Below are positions 10,201 through 18,768 of a stretch of 58,145 nt of DNA, piece by piece; positions within the stretch are counted from its first letter, which is position 1, and each line of letters opens with the position of its first letter. The notes beneath the pieces are model-generated. The model made no database searches. It was not told the origin of the DNA and saw only the letters and a list, made by a program, of their open reading frames with translations. Source of the stretch: Abyssisolibacter fermentans (GTDB taxonomy: Bacteria > Bacillota > Clostridia > Tissierellales > MCWD3); NCBI RefSeq assembly GCF_001559865.1, contig NZ_LOHE01000031.1, positions 1 through 58,145 on the forward strand, written 5' to 3'. The position numbers were made by a program, and so were the translations under genes.

Positions 10201-13200
10201 CAGATTACAAATCCATATTATAAGAATACTAAAGGTGATGATGGTATATTTACTGTAGTTGCTTTAATGGATTTAAGTGTTGTAGAGGTTTTGGAAGGTA
10301 GTTTTGAAGGTAACTTTACAAAACGGTACATGAAAATAAAAGCTGATAAAGCATCTATAATGGATCTAGATATTTTTAGAGATATGGAGGTAAAACTATC
10401 ATGGGACACAGGAGGACCAGAGCTTTTCTATCTATCAGCAAAAGGTTCTGTTGATATTTGGGATGTATTTAGAGGAGATGCAAAGCTATATATATCAGAT
10501 ATCTTCTTTGAAGGGACTTGTAAAGTAACTGTAAAAATACCAGATAAAGTTCCAGTAGTTGGTGGACATAAGCTAGGAAAGGTATTTTTTGGTGTAAATA
10601 ATGATAAAATGTGGGGTGCCATGAAAATTGACTTGCTTCTATTTAGTGTAGAGGTAGGTGCAACTTATTGGTGGAGAGGTAAAATTAAATTCCATGTTGG
10701 AGAGGCAGGACCAATAGCTGAGAATGAGAATTTACTAAGTGGACCTACAGGCGGCTTATATCAAGGCACTACTCTTGATGATAAAGGTGAAAAAGTTGAT
10801 TTTATAATTGGTACTAATGTTGAAGCACATGATGGTAAAATTAACAATAACTCTTTAACAGAAATGAGGACATTAGTTAACTCAGTAGATAAAGATTATA
10901 TTGGTTCAAAAACTCCTTTAAACATATCAGAAAATAAGTATCATCATAATGATATAAGTTTAGAGGGTAAGTATGTTTATGATATTAAAGCAGATATTGA
11001 GAATAATACAAAACTTGTTTTTGAATATCAAGGAGAAAATAAGCCTAATATTATTTTATGTACTAATACAAAAGAACATGATATAGAAAATGCAGATATA
11101 ATTAAGAATTCAGCATATAATTTAGAATCTGCAACTCATGTTTATGATAATAAGAATTATCAAACTTTTATAGGCTTTGATTCTACTCGGAAAGCTGAAG
11201 AATTTGTAGTGGTTTCTGATACAGAGCTTACTAATTATATTACTTACACAGATACTATAAGTGATGATATAGGAAGTGAATATATATATCAAATAACTAT
11301 GGATACTACTGAAAATACAAAACTTGCTTTTTCACATGATGGGGAGTTTGAAGTGGATGTTTATAAGTTAACAGGAACTACTTTTGACGGTAAAGAAGTG
11401 GTCGGTGAAAAGGATAGTTCGCTTAAACAGATAGATACGATATATAATAATAAAAATATTAAAGTTATTGAAGGTTTTGAAGCAGGACTAAAAGGTGCAA
11501 AGTTTTATGTAAGCTCAAATAAAGAATTAACAAAGCATAATGTTTTAGATGCACATGTTGTTGACGTTCAAGATAGTCATAGTAAATATGGATCAAACAT
11601 GGTTGCTGAATTTGTTTCAGAAGAAAGTATCAAAGATGCAGATGTTTTTTACATTACTGATGCAGATAATAATATAATTAAACTTCCAGAAGGTGATATT
11701 AGTACATTATATAATGAAAGAATAACAAATGATAAAACGTATCATACAATGATATTCCCATTCGAGAAAAATGGCAAATACTATGTATACTCAACTGCCA
11801 AAATTGATAAAGAACTTAGTAAAGTTTATGAAATAGAAAAAATGCCACAGCTTGAAAAAGATTCAGTTAGAGTAAAAGAAAATTCATTATCGGATCAGAA
11901 ATTAGATATTTCTTGGGAAGGTAGCAACTACAGATATACAGCTGATGAAAACAAAAAAACAGGTCGCACAGTTTTTAGTTTCTATTTAGTTGATGATAGT
12001 GAAATTGCGACTGATGATGATGGCGAACTTGAAGATGAAGTAGGTGTACTTTTAGGACTTTATAACATAGAAGAAGGAGGAGTTAATTCTTATACGGTTG
12101 ATATCCCAAAAGGCACTCCAACTGGAGATTATCGTATCAAAGTTGTTTTAGGTACAGAGGGATTATGCCAGAAATTTGAATACTCAGATGTTATCAAATA
12201 TGTCAATGAAAAAACACCGAAAAATATTAATGCTGATAATATTAAAGTAAGTTCTATTGGTAACGGATTTTTAGATGTTTCATGGAACGATAAGCAGAAT
12301 GTAGATGAATATTATATTGAAGTATTTGATGAAAAAATGAATATAATGGATAGTTTTGGTGTAGCTTCAGTTAAGGGGGATGCTAGACAAGCTATTATTG
12401 GAGGAGTTTATGAGACTTTTAATCCTGAAAAGCCTGAGAAATCAACAGTTTCAGGGCTAGAGACAGGGAAAGCTTATATAGTTGGGTTAACACCAGTTAA
12501 GAAAGTTGATGAAGCTACAAAAGTCGTAGGTGAAACGGCATATAGTGAAAAAATATTTTTACCAGATCCTGCACCAGCAAAGATTAGTATAGATTTTGGA
12601 GATGAGAATGCCTATACTAAAATGGAGTCATCTTTTGCAATTGACGAAGATGGTAAGGTAGCTATAGAAAATAATGAAGTAAAAGGAGTAAATAAGAAAT
12701 CACCACTTTTAACTATAAAAACAGATCAGGAGGCTACTTTTACTATTTTATTAGATAAAGTTAAGCTACAAACTAAGGAAAAATTATCTGAAAAAGTAGA
12801 ATTACAACTTGATAAGTTAACAGAAGGTGTTCATTATTTAGATGTCGTTGCAAAAAATGAAAAGGGTGATATCTCACACGAAACTTTTAAATTTCATGTT
12901 GATACTAGAGGACCTGAACTCTTGATTAATACACCTGTAAACAATGAAGTAATATCTAGTGATAAATCAAGTGTTACAGTAAGTGGTAAAACGGAGGTTG
13001 AGGCTAAAATAACAGTAAATGGTGTATCAATACCTGTCGATGATAAAGGCGTTTTCGAGGGGAGGGTACCTGTTGATACAGAAAATGTTAAAACACTGCT
13101 ATCAATCGAAGCATCAGACGGTATGAATAATGTTACCAAGAATAAAATTGAAGTTATAAGAAACATAGCACCAATTAAAGACATTGTTATATCTACAGAT

Positions 13201-14898
13201 ATTCCTAGGGTAACAAAAACAATTAAGAAACCTATATACAAAGCAACTATGGAAACAATGAAAAATGTTTTTACTGGGCAAGAAGTAGAAGTTCCAATGA
13301 CTACTGATGAGGTTATTGGTTACGACGAAGATGTAATTACAGAAAACATTGTTAAAATGGGAAAAAGCTATAAATTTGATGTAAAGGGTGTTCCAGAAGC
13401 TTTACAACCTGGAGCATCAGTATCATCTGCTGATTATGTAGATATTGACAAGAGTAAGTTGAAATATGAAATCCTAGAAGGAAAAACACTTGCAAGTATT
13501 GATGATAATGGTGTACTATCGATAAATAATAATGGCGTTGTTGTAGTGAGAGCTTCTTATGAAGTTTTGAGTGATCACGATAATGTAAAAGGATACTCGT
13601 TTGATAAATATATTACTATGACTTCAGAGTTTGCTGATATCTATACTGATATAGATGATGATAATGATAAAGACCAAGATACAGATACTAACAAAGATAA
13701 GGATAAAGATAAACACAAAAATAAGGACAAACAAAAAGAGCAAGAAAAAATTTATACTGAAAAAGACAAAGTAAGTGATAGTATATATGTTGCACCAGCT
13801 GTTTTTAAAAATTTAAAGGACAATACTTATAAAAGTATTATAATAGATACAAATATGTATACTGTTGTTATGGAAAATCCGAAAAAATCATCAAAAGGAG
13901 AAGATACAGTTATTAATGGAAATATAGTATTTGATGATAGTACACTATCGGTAATACCAGAAGAAGAACAAACATTAGATAATGATGAAATTATTACTCC
14001 ATTGTCTTCTATTGATATGTCGCTTACTCTGGATTCACCAAAAAAAGATGAAATTTTAGAGAAAATAAATGAGTTTACTAAAGTTCAAAATGGGGAAGTT
14101 GCAACTGTACACTTTAGACATCATGGTAAGTTGCCGACAAAAGCAAAAGTTAGAGCATCATTAGGTAGAGAATTCAAGTCGAAGAATCTTTATATTTATT
14201 ATTATAATAAAGAAGCAGACAAGCTTGAGTTATACGGATATGTTATCAGCAATGAACATGGTGATATAAGATTTGAGATTGACCATTGTAGCGATTATGT
14301 ATTTATAGAGGATATAAATATTAATAATAGCGGCTTTGTAGAAGACAAAGCTACAAAGGCTTATATTTCTGGTTATCCTGATGGGAATTTTGCTCCAAAT
14401 AAATATATAACAAGAGCAGAAGTAGCAGCTATGATATCTAAATTGCTAGATGATCCAGATAATAAAAATACAATTACATTTAGTGATGATGATGTGTGGG
14501 CAAAAGAATATATACACAAGTTAGCAGCATATGGCTATATAAATGGATATCAAGACGGCAGCTTTAAGCCAAATAATTATATAACAAGAGCAGAACTAGC
14601 AAAAATCCTAATAAACATTGTCAAGCCTAAACGAACACAATCTTTTAGAGCGGGATATTTTACAGACATAAAAGATAGCTGGGCGAAAAAAGAAATAATG
14701 CAGTGCTACAGATTAGGTTTGATTAACGGTTATGATGGAAAATTTGATCCTAATGGTTATGCTACCAGAGCAGCTGCAGTAACAATGATTAATAATTTAA
14801 CATGTAGAAATGATGATATAAAGGATAAAACAAATCCATTCCATGATTTAAATAATAGTCATTGGGCATTTGATGATATTTTAAGAGCAATAAAGTAG
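7222..14898 (+). CDS. Giant SLH-domain surface protein
   Basis: 2558 aa from the ATG at 7222. This start gives MKKIISILLSLILL, a textbook signal peptide, with GAAAGGA at 7203-7209 upstream; an in-frame ATG at 7189 would put 11 polar residues in front. Visible parts: a large N-terminal beta-rich region (to about residue 500); a middle part of repetitive beta strands (about 850-1180); a fibronectin type III-like module (about 1660-1780); a Big-type Ig module (about 1895-1990); a charged Asp/Lys linker (about 2145-2180); and three C-terminal SLH domains (about 2371-2558, with YPDGNFAPNKYITRAE and YQDGSFKPNNYITRAE signatures) for non-covalent binding to wall polymer. It follows the 407 gene by 137 nt and is probably co-expressed. 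The enzymatic function of the N-terminal part, if any, is unknown to me. Confidence 0.9.
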   Translation: MKKIISILLSLILLSNISLPAVFAAGEATRPVTHGNDIIEFSVNNKGRFNIRTTELGNPIRPNDSRKSLLFYDGKNETSFTTFRINGEDYIFGENYAFSLSKKANLVGKTVKIDDSIVTTYQIGSGDKIIKVIQTLSIINDPSNTNYGNVYIQYALKNETGENVNIGARILQDVMIGENDGCAIKVEDNFYDKEIEFTGKDVPDIWRATDNEFAPNVVGYGYTNGWGNTKPNKLIIGHWQGLSQTAYDYTVNNDVNFTIESDYGSKDTAIAYYWEPKKVENNETINFETYFGLGQILERELTFATNISAPTQMVVNEAKTGYVNNGEFEVAVMIENNLPNSEEIYDVMGYLTFDDGGKAVSLNNDAALKGTKLIKKGGQYTFRWKLKAKAGVEYNAIKYKVDLYDRRNVYQEGDEIPKGKKVGDVKLDEIYSVSKALILPSKTGAPPQITFGTISPNEIYYSGKNLVSVKCSGIPLLMNKENWELQYRVNNGSYEVVPSKDINVVPETNSLEIMFEKQFDVGEMDFRIKILNNLYDEGADESKHILKDDILKIPGRITISKDKAVMPRTYGMLAIVSDFTCDSVNDITYNTHAIPLKDENELKALKKALKDANEKDKKDIGKTYEDTIHKREVLMEIRGDIRAVRDNGQLSKYVVYAQHKKAIINNIITYTSAIPITIQYNLPTVNVSRNTIEYFSGKKDGMSDTLKNILIKDTTIDDNFLAVPDGTSTPEFLSDTGFDFSYVENAADTASRAKQTMDFIKGVGDVASGNQKLQDLISNDVGKITVTGLGVLGINSGDGFDFWMDMFTVEFADDQKYSLWDVKKDILPVRFNLEGIGAVLNKALDGLPVQIGGVRLVQDREKDLDMLTFDATVDLTMLPGNVIVNAKDIFFSTKGYEGLIVNANAAPDEPIGIVSDMRLNVGVDTYNGAFSIKGEAQIKVVKCEVEFSMIKESKNDTWYLSSCVLAGGGKPGIPLFAGAAYITKLGGGIRNLEQITNPYYKNTKGDDGIFTVVALMDLSVVEVLEGSFEGNFTKRYMKIKADKASIMDLDIFRDMEVKLSWDTGGPELFYLSAKGSVDIWDVFRGDAKLYISDIFFEGTCKVTVKIPDKVPVVGGHKLGKVFFGVNNDKMWGAMKIDLLLFSVEVGATYWWRGKIKFHVGEAGPIAENENLLSGPTGGLYQGTTLDDKGEKVDFIIGTNVEAHDGKINNNSLTEMRTLVNSVDKDYIGSKTPLNISENKYHHNDISLEGKYVYDIKADIENNTKLVFEYQGENKPNIILCTNTKEHDIENADIIKNSAYNLESATHVYDNKNYQTFIGFDSTRKAEEFVVVSDTELTNYITYTDTISDDIGSEYIYQITMDTTENTKLAFSHDGEFEVDVYKLTGTTFDGKEVVGEKDSSLKQIDTIYNNKNIKVIEGFEAGLKGAKFYVSSNKELTKHNVLDAHVVDVQDSHSKYGSNMVAEFVSEESIKDADVFYITDADNNIIKLPEGDISTLYNERITNDKTYHTMIFPFEKNGKYYVYSTAKIDKELSKVYEIEKMPQLEKDSVRVKENSLSDQKLDISWEGSNYRYTADENKKTGRTVFSFYLVDDSEIATDDDGELEDEVGVLLGLYNIEEGGVNSYTVDIPKGTPTGDYRIKVVLGTEGLCQKFEYSDVIKYVNEKTPKNINADNIKVSSIGNGFLDVSWNDKQNVDEYYIEVFDEKMNIMDSFGVASVKGDARQAIIGGVYETFNPEKPEKSTVSGLETGKAYIVGLTPVKKVDEATKVVGETAYSEKIFLPDPAPAKISIDFGDENAYTKMESSFAIDEDGKVAIENNEVKGVNKKSPLLTIKTDQEATFTILLDKVKLQTKEKLSEKVELQLDKLTEGVHYLDVVAKNEKGDISHETFKFHVDTRGPELLINTPVNNEVISSDKSSVTVSGKTEVEAKITVNGVSIPVDDKGVFEGRVPVDTENVKTLLSIEASDGMNNVTKNKIEVIRNIAPIKDIVISTDIPRVTKTIKKPIYKATMETMKNVFTGQEVEVPMTTDEVIGYDEDVITENIVKMGKSYKFDVKGVPEALQPGASVSSADYVDIDKSKLKYEILEGKTLASIDDNGVLSINNNGVVVVRASYEVLSDHDNVKGYSFDKYITMTSEFADIYTDIDDDNDKDQDTDTNKDKDKDKHKNKDKQKEQEKIYTEKDKVSDSIYVAPAVFKNLKDNTYKSIIIDTNMYTVVMENPKKSSKGEDTVINGNIVFDDSTLSVIPEEEQTLDNDEIITPLSSIDMSLTLDSPKKDEILEKINEFTKVQNGEVATVHFRHHGKLPTKAKVRASLGREFKSKNLYIYYYNKEADKLELYGYVISNEHGDIRFEIDHCSDYVFIEDININNSGFVEDKATKAYISGYPDGNFAPNKYITRAEVAAMISKLLDDPDNKNTITFSDDDVWAKEYIHKLAAYGYINGYQDGSFKPNNYITRAELAKILINIVKPKRTQSFRAGYFTDIKDSWAKKEIMQCYRLGLINGYDGKFDPNGYATRAAAVTMINNLTCRNDDIKDKTNPFHDLNNSHWAFDDILRAIK

Positions 14899-14922
14899 TA
14901 TAAAGATAGAGCTGTACAATGT

Positions 14923-14971
14923 AAGTATAGGAAATTAACATTTAATAGTTGGTGACCTATACTTTCTTTTT
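14923..14971 (+). terminator. Rho-independent terminator after the SLH surface gene
   Basis: AAGTATAGG (14923-14931) pairs with CCTATACTT (14956-14964), followed by TCTTTTT. The loop is long (24 nt), so strength is moderate. Confidence 0.6.
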
Positions 14972-15029
14972 GATAGGTATAATTATGAAGTGATAAGTAT
15001 CTACAGCATAAGAAAGGATTGTTTGTAAT

Positions 15030-16469
15030 ATGAAGAAGTTTTTGATTATAATGTTTGTCATAATTAATACTTGTAGTGCTTCGTTTGCTTATAGCGACAT
15101 AAGTATAGAATACAATAATAAAATAATGCCATTAGCTAATAAAGGTGTAATATCTGGCTATCCAGACAACACCTTTAGAAAAGATGATTATATTACTCGT
15201 GGTGGGTTTTGTAAAATGCTTTCTATTTTTATAGATGCTGGTGAAAAGGATTATAAGGGGGCTATCTTTTCTGATGTAGACGATACACATTGGGCATACA
15301 AATATATTAACATTTTAAACGATATGGGGATAGTCAGTGGAATTTCAGAAAATAAATTTGCACCAGATAGCTATATAACTTATGAACAAGCTGTTAAAAT
15401 GATCATAAGTGCTATAGGATATGGTAAACAAGCTGATATATTAGGAGGGTATCCAAATGGGTATTTAGCTTTAGCAAAGGAACTTAATATTTTTAATATC
15501 AAAAATGTAGAAGTATCAAATTATGCAACTAGAGGAGATATAGCGAATATTTTGCTTAATATAAATGATTATAATAAAAAAATGTTTGATGAATTACATA
15601 TAGATAATTTTAAGCTGAGTAGAGTTATCACATCTAGAGATAAAGGTAATATCGAAGGTATAGCTAAATTTAATGACAATATTGAGAGTGTGAAATGGGC
15701 ATTTTTAGATATGAATGATCAGTTGATTTTATTAGATAACTTTGAGCTTAATAATACTAAAACTATTGATTTGAAGGATTATCTAGATAAAATTGATTTT
15801 TCAAGACTAGGTAAAGGAAAGTTTAAGTTCAAATTTTTTGTGAAAACACAAAGAGATATTTATAAGCTTATTGATAGTGTCATTTTGGTTATTGAAAATA
15901 AGGATATAAAAACAAATAATATTGCAATTCTTAATATGCAGTACCTCAACTTGTCTCAAAGCATAGGTGGCGAGGGAGGACATAAAGGAACTTATGCTAT
16001 TGATTTAGTTGGAATTAATGGTAATATTGAAAATTTATATGCACCTTTTGCCGGTACAATAAAGAAGATTTATTCAGTAGGTAATCAGCAGAACTTTGTA
16101 TGGATAGAGAGTGATAATAAGGTGAATTATGCAGATGGTACTTATGATTATGTCACAGTAATGACGGGACATGATAATGATATATCTGATCTGTATGTAG
16201 GTAAAAAAATTAAACAAGGTGATAAATATTATCAAGAAGGAAATAGCGGTAAATCTACCGGTAATCATATACATCTAGAAGTAGGAAAAGGGAAGGTCAC
16301 AGAAAATGGCTGGATAAAAAATGAATATGATAAGTGGCAAATAGAAAAACACATAAGACCAGATAGAGTATTTTATATAACTGAGGATACAACAATTATA
16401 AATCAAATGGATTTGTCTTTTAAAAAAGTTAATTCTATAATAAAATTAGAGAAACAAACAAGTCATTAA
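15030..16469 (+). CDS. SLH-domain M23 (LytM-like) peptidase
   Basis: 479 aa. Signal peptide at residues 1-21 (MKKFLIIMFVI...), ribosome binding site AGAAAGGA upstream. Three SLH domains occupy about residues 25-190 (GYPDNTFRKDDYITRGG and GIVSGISENKFAPDSYITYE are clear). A linker follows, then a C-terminal M23/LytM-like beta domain (about 310-440) that keeps the zinc ligands H318 and D325 (GHKGTYAID) and the HxH pair H413/H415 (GNHIHLE). A zinc-dependent peptidoglycan endopeptidase held in the wall is the likely role; some M23 proteins with H-x6-D spacing may be non-catalytic, so activity is not proven. It follows the SLH giant gene and shares its anchoring mode. Here the SLH domains are N-terminal, while in the neighbour they are C-terminal. 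Confidence 0.85.
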   Translation: MKKFLIIMFVIINTCSASFAYSDISIEYNNKIMPLANKGVISGYPDNTFRKDDYITRGGFCKMLSIFIDAGEKDYKGAIFSDVDDTHWAYKYINILNDMGIVSGISENKFAPDSYITYEQAVKMIISAIGYGKQADILGGYPNGYLALAKELNIFNIKNVEVSNYATRGDIANILLNINDYNKKMFDELHIDNFKLSRVITSRDKGNIEGIAKFNDNIESVKWAFLDMNDQLILLDNFELNNTKTIDLKDYLDKIDFSRLGKGKFKFKFFVKTQRDIYKLIDSVILVIENKDIKTNNIAILNMQYLNLSQSIGGEGGHKGTYAIDLVGINGNIENLYAPFAGTIKKIYSVGNQQNFVWIESDNKVNYADGTYDYVTVMTGHDNDISDLYVGKKIKQGDKYYQEGNSGKSTGNHIHLEVGKGKVTENGWIKNEYDKWQIEKHIRPDRVFYITEDTTIINQMDLSFKKVNSIIKLEKQTSH

Positions 16470-16710
16470 GATTTATGTTTTATATTTAAAAAACATTGTA
16501 CATATTGAATAAATGCATGAATATAGCAATGTAGATTATGTAGATTACCATAATGACATAAAAATTATTATGAATAGCTTGAATATAATATTATAATAAA
16601 AATATATAACATATAATTGAAGAAGATATATTAAATTCAGTATATTTTTTATGAAAAAACTTAAATAATGATAAAAATTTTGAAGGGAGAGGGTTGTAAT
16701 AAAAAAAATA

Positions 16711-17502
16711 TTGATTTTAGGTGTTAGTGGATTAGTAGGACGTGAGATTGTACAACAATTTAAAGGCGAGTACGAAATTCATGGTATTTCTCGAAAAAAG
16801 ATTGAAACTGAAACATGGAATCATATAGCTTTTGATTTAGAAAAAGAGAATATTACTGATGTACTTATGAATGTAAAACCAGACATAATAATTTCATGTA
16901 CACGTGGAAATTACGTGGAACAATTAATAACTCATAAAAAAATAGCAAAATATTGTAGTGATAATAACTCAAAATTATACTATTTTTCTACTGCAAATGT
17001 TTTTGACTCAGCTCCTGATTCAGTAAAATATGAGGATGATGAAACCTGTTCAGAATCAGACTATGGAAAATTTAAAATTAAATGCGAAAAATTATTGGAA
17101 GAAGAATTGAATGATAAGGTTATTATTATCAGACTTCCGATGGTATTTGGGCGTAAATCTTTAAGATTAGACGAAATAAAGAATTCGATTGATTCAGGTA
17201 AACCATTAGAAGTATATCAAAACTTGTACATTACATCAATATTAGACGTTGAATTGGTACGGCAGCTAAAATATATTATTGAGAATGACTTAAAAGGTAT
17301 ATTTCATTTAGCATCTAATGATGTTATTAACCATGCAGAATTTTATAGGAAATTAAATAACAAGAATCTTCATATTAAGTTGAATAAAATTGATAATTTC
17401 GATAGATATTATTTAGCAATAAAGACTAAAAGAGAAGAATTAAAAAAATTCAAGTTCTCAAATGATGACTTGATTAGCAAATTAAGAGAGCATATAGTAT
17501 AA
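16711..17502 (+). CDS. NAD(P)-dependent sugar reductase/epimerase-like SDR protein
   Basis: 263 aa from TTG 16711. Extended short-chain dehydrogenase of the RmlD/epimerase type: a Rossmann glycine motif GVSGLVG at the N terminus, STANVF in the central strand, and the YGKFK (YxxxK) catalytic pair at about residue 135. The expected first residues (I-K-K-I-L before ILGVSG) are encoded by 16699-16710, but the only codon in the start position there is ATA; the ribosome binding site GAAGGGAGAGGG (16682-16693) fits ATA 16699 better than TTG 16711. The start is therefore uncertain and may be non-canonical. Substrate is probably a nucleotide-sugar (RmlD reduces dTDP-4-dehydrorhamnose), but no sugar-biosynthesis neighbours are present, so a symbol is not justified. 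Confidence 0.8.
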   Translation: MILGVSGLVGREIVQQFKGEYEIHGISRKKIETETWNHIAFDLEKENITDVLMNVKPDIIISCTRGNYVEQLITHKKIAKYCSDNNSKLYYFSTANVFDSAPDSVKYEDDETCSESDYGKFKIKCEKLLEEELNDKVIIIRLPMVFGRKSLRLDEIKNSIDSGKPLEVYQNLYITSILDVELVRQLKYIIENDLKGIFHLASNDVINHAEFYRKLNNKNLHIKLNKIDNFDRYYLAIKTKREELKKFKFSNDDLISKLREHIV

Positions 17503-17707
17503 GGGAAATTGATTGCAATTTATAAAAGCTAATCAAAATGTAATTGCCTTAATTGTTAATACTAATATCATATAAGAAAATTCAAGCACTATAAAATGAT
17601 AATATAGTTAATAACACCAATTATAAAGATTAGTATTTAAAAGTATTTATTAATGATATTTAACAATTCTTATATAAGAATTGTTAAATATAAAAGGAGA
17701 GAGAACT

Positions 17708-18118
17708 ATGAGACACTGGATATATCCAGCAAACCCCAAAATTTATAATATAATTGCTGCTTTTACTCAAGAGGATAAAACACCTTGGCCAATGAGCAGT
17801 AAGGTAGAAATTGGTGATCAAATTTATATTTATGTAGGCAGTCCTTATAAACAAATACTGTTTAAATGTGCGGTATTACAAACAGATTTATCTAGTGAAG
17901 AAGTTATAAGCAATACTCAAAAATATATAAAATATCATGGCAAAGCTAAAAAAAGAAGCTTTATGATGTTAAAAACTATTAAAAATTTTGAAATAGATAA
18001 TACTGGCCCATTAACTTTTAGTATCTTAAAGCAAAATGGATTAAAGGGAAGCATTATGGGACCTCAATGTTTAGAAAATAATAAAATACTTTTTGATTAT
18101 ATCAAGGGTATTGAATAG
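17708..18118 (+). CDS. EVE-domain protein
   Basis: 136 aa. The ATG at 17708 is preceded by AGGAGAGAG (17696-17704); an upstream in-frame TTG (17681) lacks such a site. The whole protein is one EVE (PUA-like) domain: it opens with RHWIYPANPK, has the conserved ...GDQIYIYVGSPYKQI strand pair, and ends with ...GSIMGPQCLEN. EVE domains bind modified bases in nucleic acids and occur in restriction-type systems, but stand-alone forms are common and their ligands are mostly unknown. The next gene starts 14 nt downstream, so the two are probably co-transcribed. Confidence 0.85.
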   Translation: MRHWIYPANPKIYNIIAAFTQEDKTPWPMSSKVEIGDQIYIYVGSPYKQILFKCAVLQTDLSSEEVISNTQKYIKYHGKAKKRSFMMLKTIKNFEIDNTGPLTFSILKQNGLKGSIMGPQCLENNKILFDYIKGIE

Positions 18119-18132
18119 ATAGGAGTGATTAA

Positions 18133-18489
18133 ATGAACAAAGAGGAGATAAGGTCATATTTTTTAAGCAAAACTGGAGCAATTGAAGATATGCCATTTAA
18201 TATTTCTGTTCCTGTATTCAAGGTCGGAAATAAGATTTTTGGTCTTATTAATATTCATGAGAAGGATAGATTAAGTATTAATCTAAAGTATCCGAAAGAT
18301 AAAATTTATGACCTACGTTTAGCATTTAAGGAAATAAAGCCTGGATATCATATGAATAAGAATCATTGGAATACAGTATATTTGAATGGTAACTTAGAAG
18401 ATGATTTCATCAAAGAATTAATTGATACATCTTATGATTTGGTTTTTCGTTCATTGCCTAAGAAAAAACAAGGAGAAATACTTGGGTAG
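18133..18489 (+). CDS. MmcQ/YjbR family protein
   Basis: 118 aa, ribosome binding site ATAGGAGTGAT just upstream. It matches the MmcQ/YjbR (DUF419) fold: N-terminal MNKEEIRSYFLSKTGAIEDMPF, a central strand with KVGNKIFGLI, and the C-terminal NHWNTVYLNG...IKELIDTSYDLV. Family members have a double-wing fold similar to DNA-binding CyaY-like proteins; a precise function is not established. It pairs with the EVE-domain gene in a two-gene unit. Confidence 0.85.
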   Translation: MNKEEIRSYFLSKTGAIEDMPFNISVPVFKVGNKIFGLINIHEKDRLSINLKYPKDKIYDLRLAFKEIKPGYHMNKNHWNTVYLNGNLEDDFIKELIDTSYDLVFRSLPKKKQGEILG

Positions 18490-18662
18490 TTTAATTCATA
18501 CGATTGTTAATAATAATATATAAGGATAAATTGATCAAATTCAAATTAAAATTAAATTGATGTGGACAAGTTTTATTATTTTGACTCTATAAATTCAATG
18601 GAATTGTCTTTTGAAAATGTTAACGCTACAATTAACTCGTAAAAATAGGTTTTAAAAACATA

Positions 18663-18691
18663 TTGAACAATATAAAGTATAACAGTATAAT
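18663..18691 (+). promoter_or_regulatory. Sigma-A promoter of the 18769 diguanylate cyclase gene
   Basis: TTGAAC (18663-18668), exactly 17 nt, then TATAAT (18686-18691). It gives a leader of about 70 nt before the TTG start. Confidence 0.65.
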
Positions 18692-18768
18692 AATATTAAA
18701 AGAGGAAAAATGTGCTTTAAGTGTAAATGTGTTTCAAGATATAAGATAAATAAGTGAGGTTGTAATCT

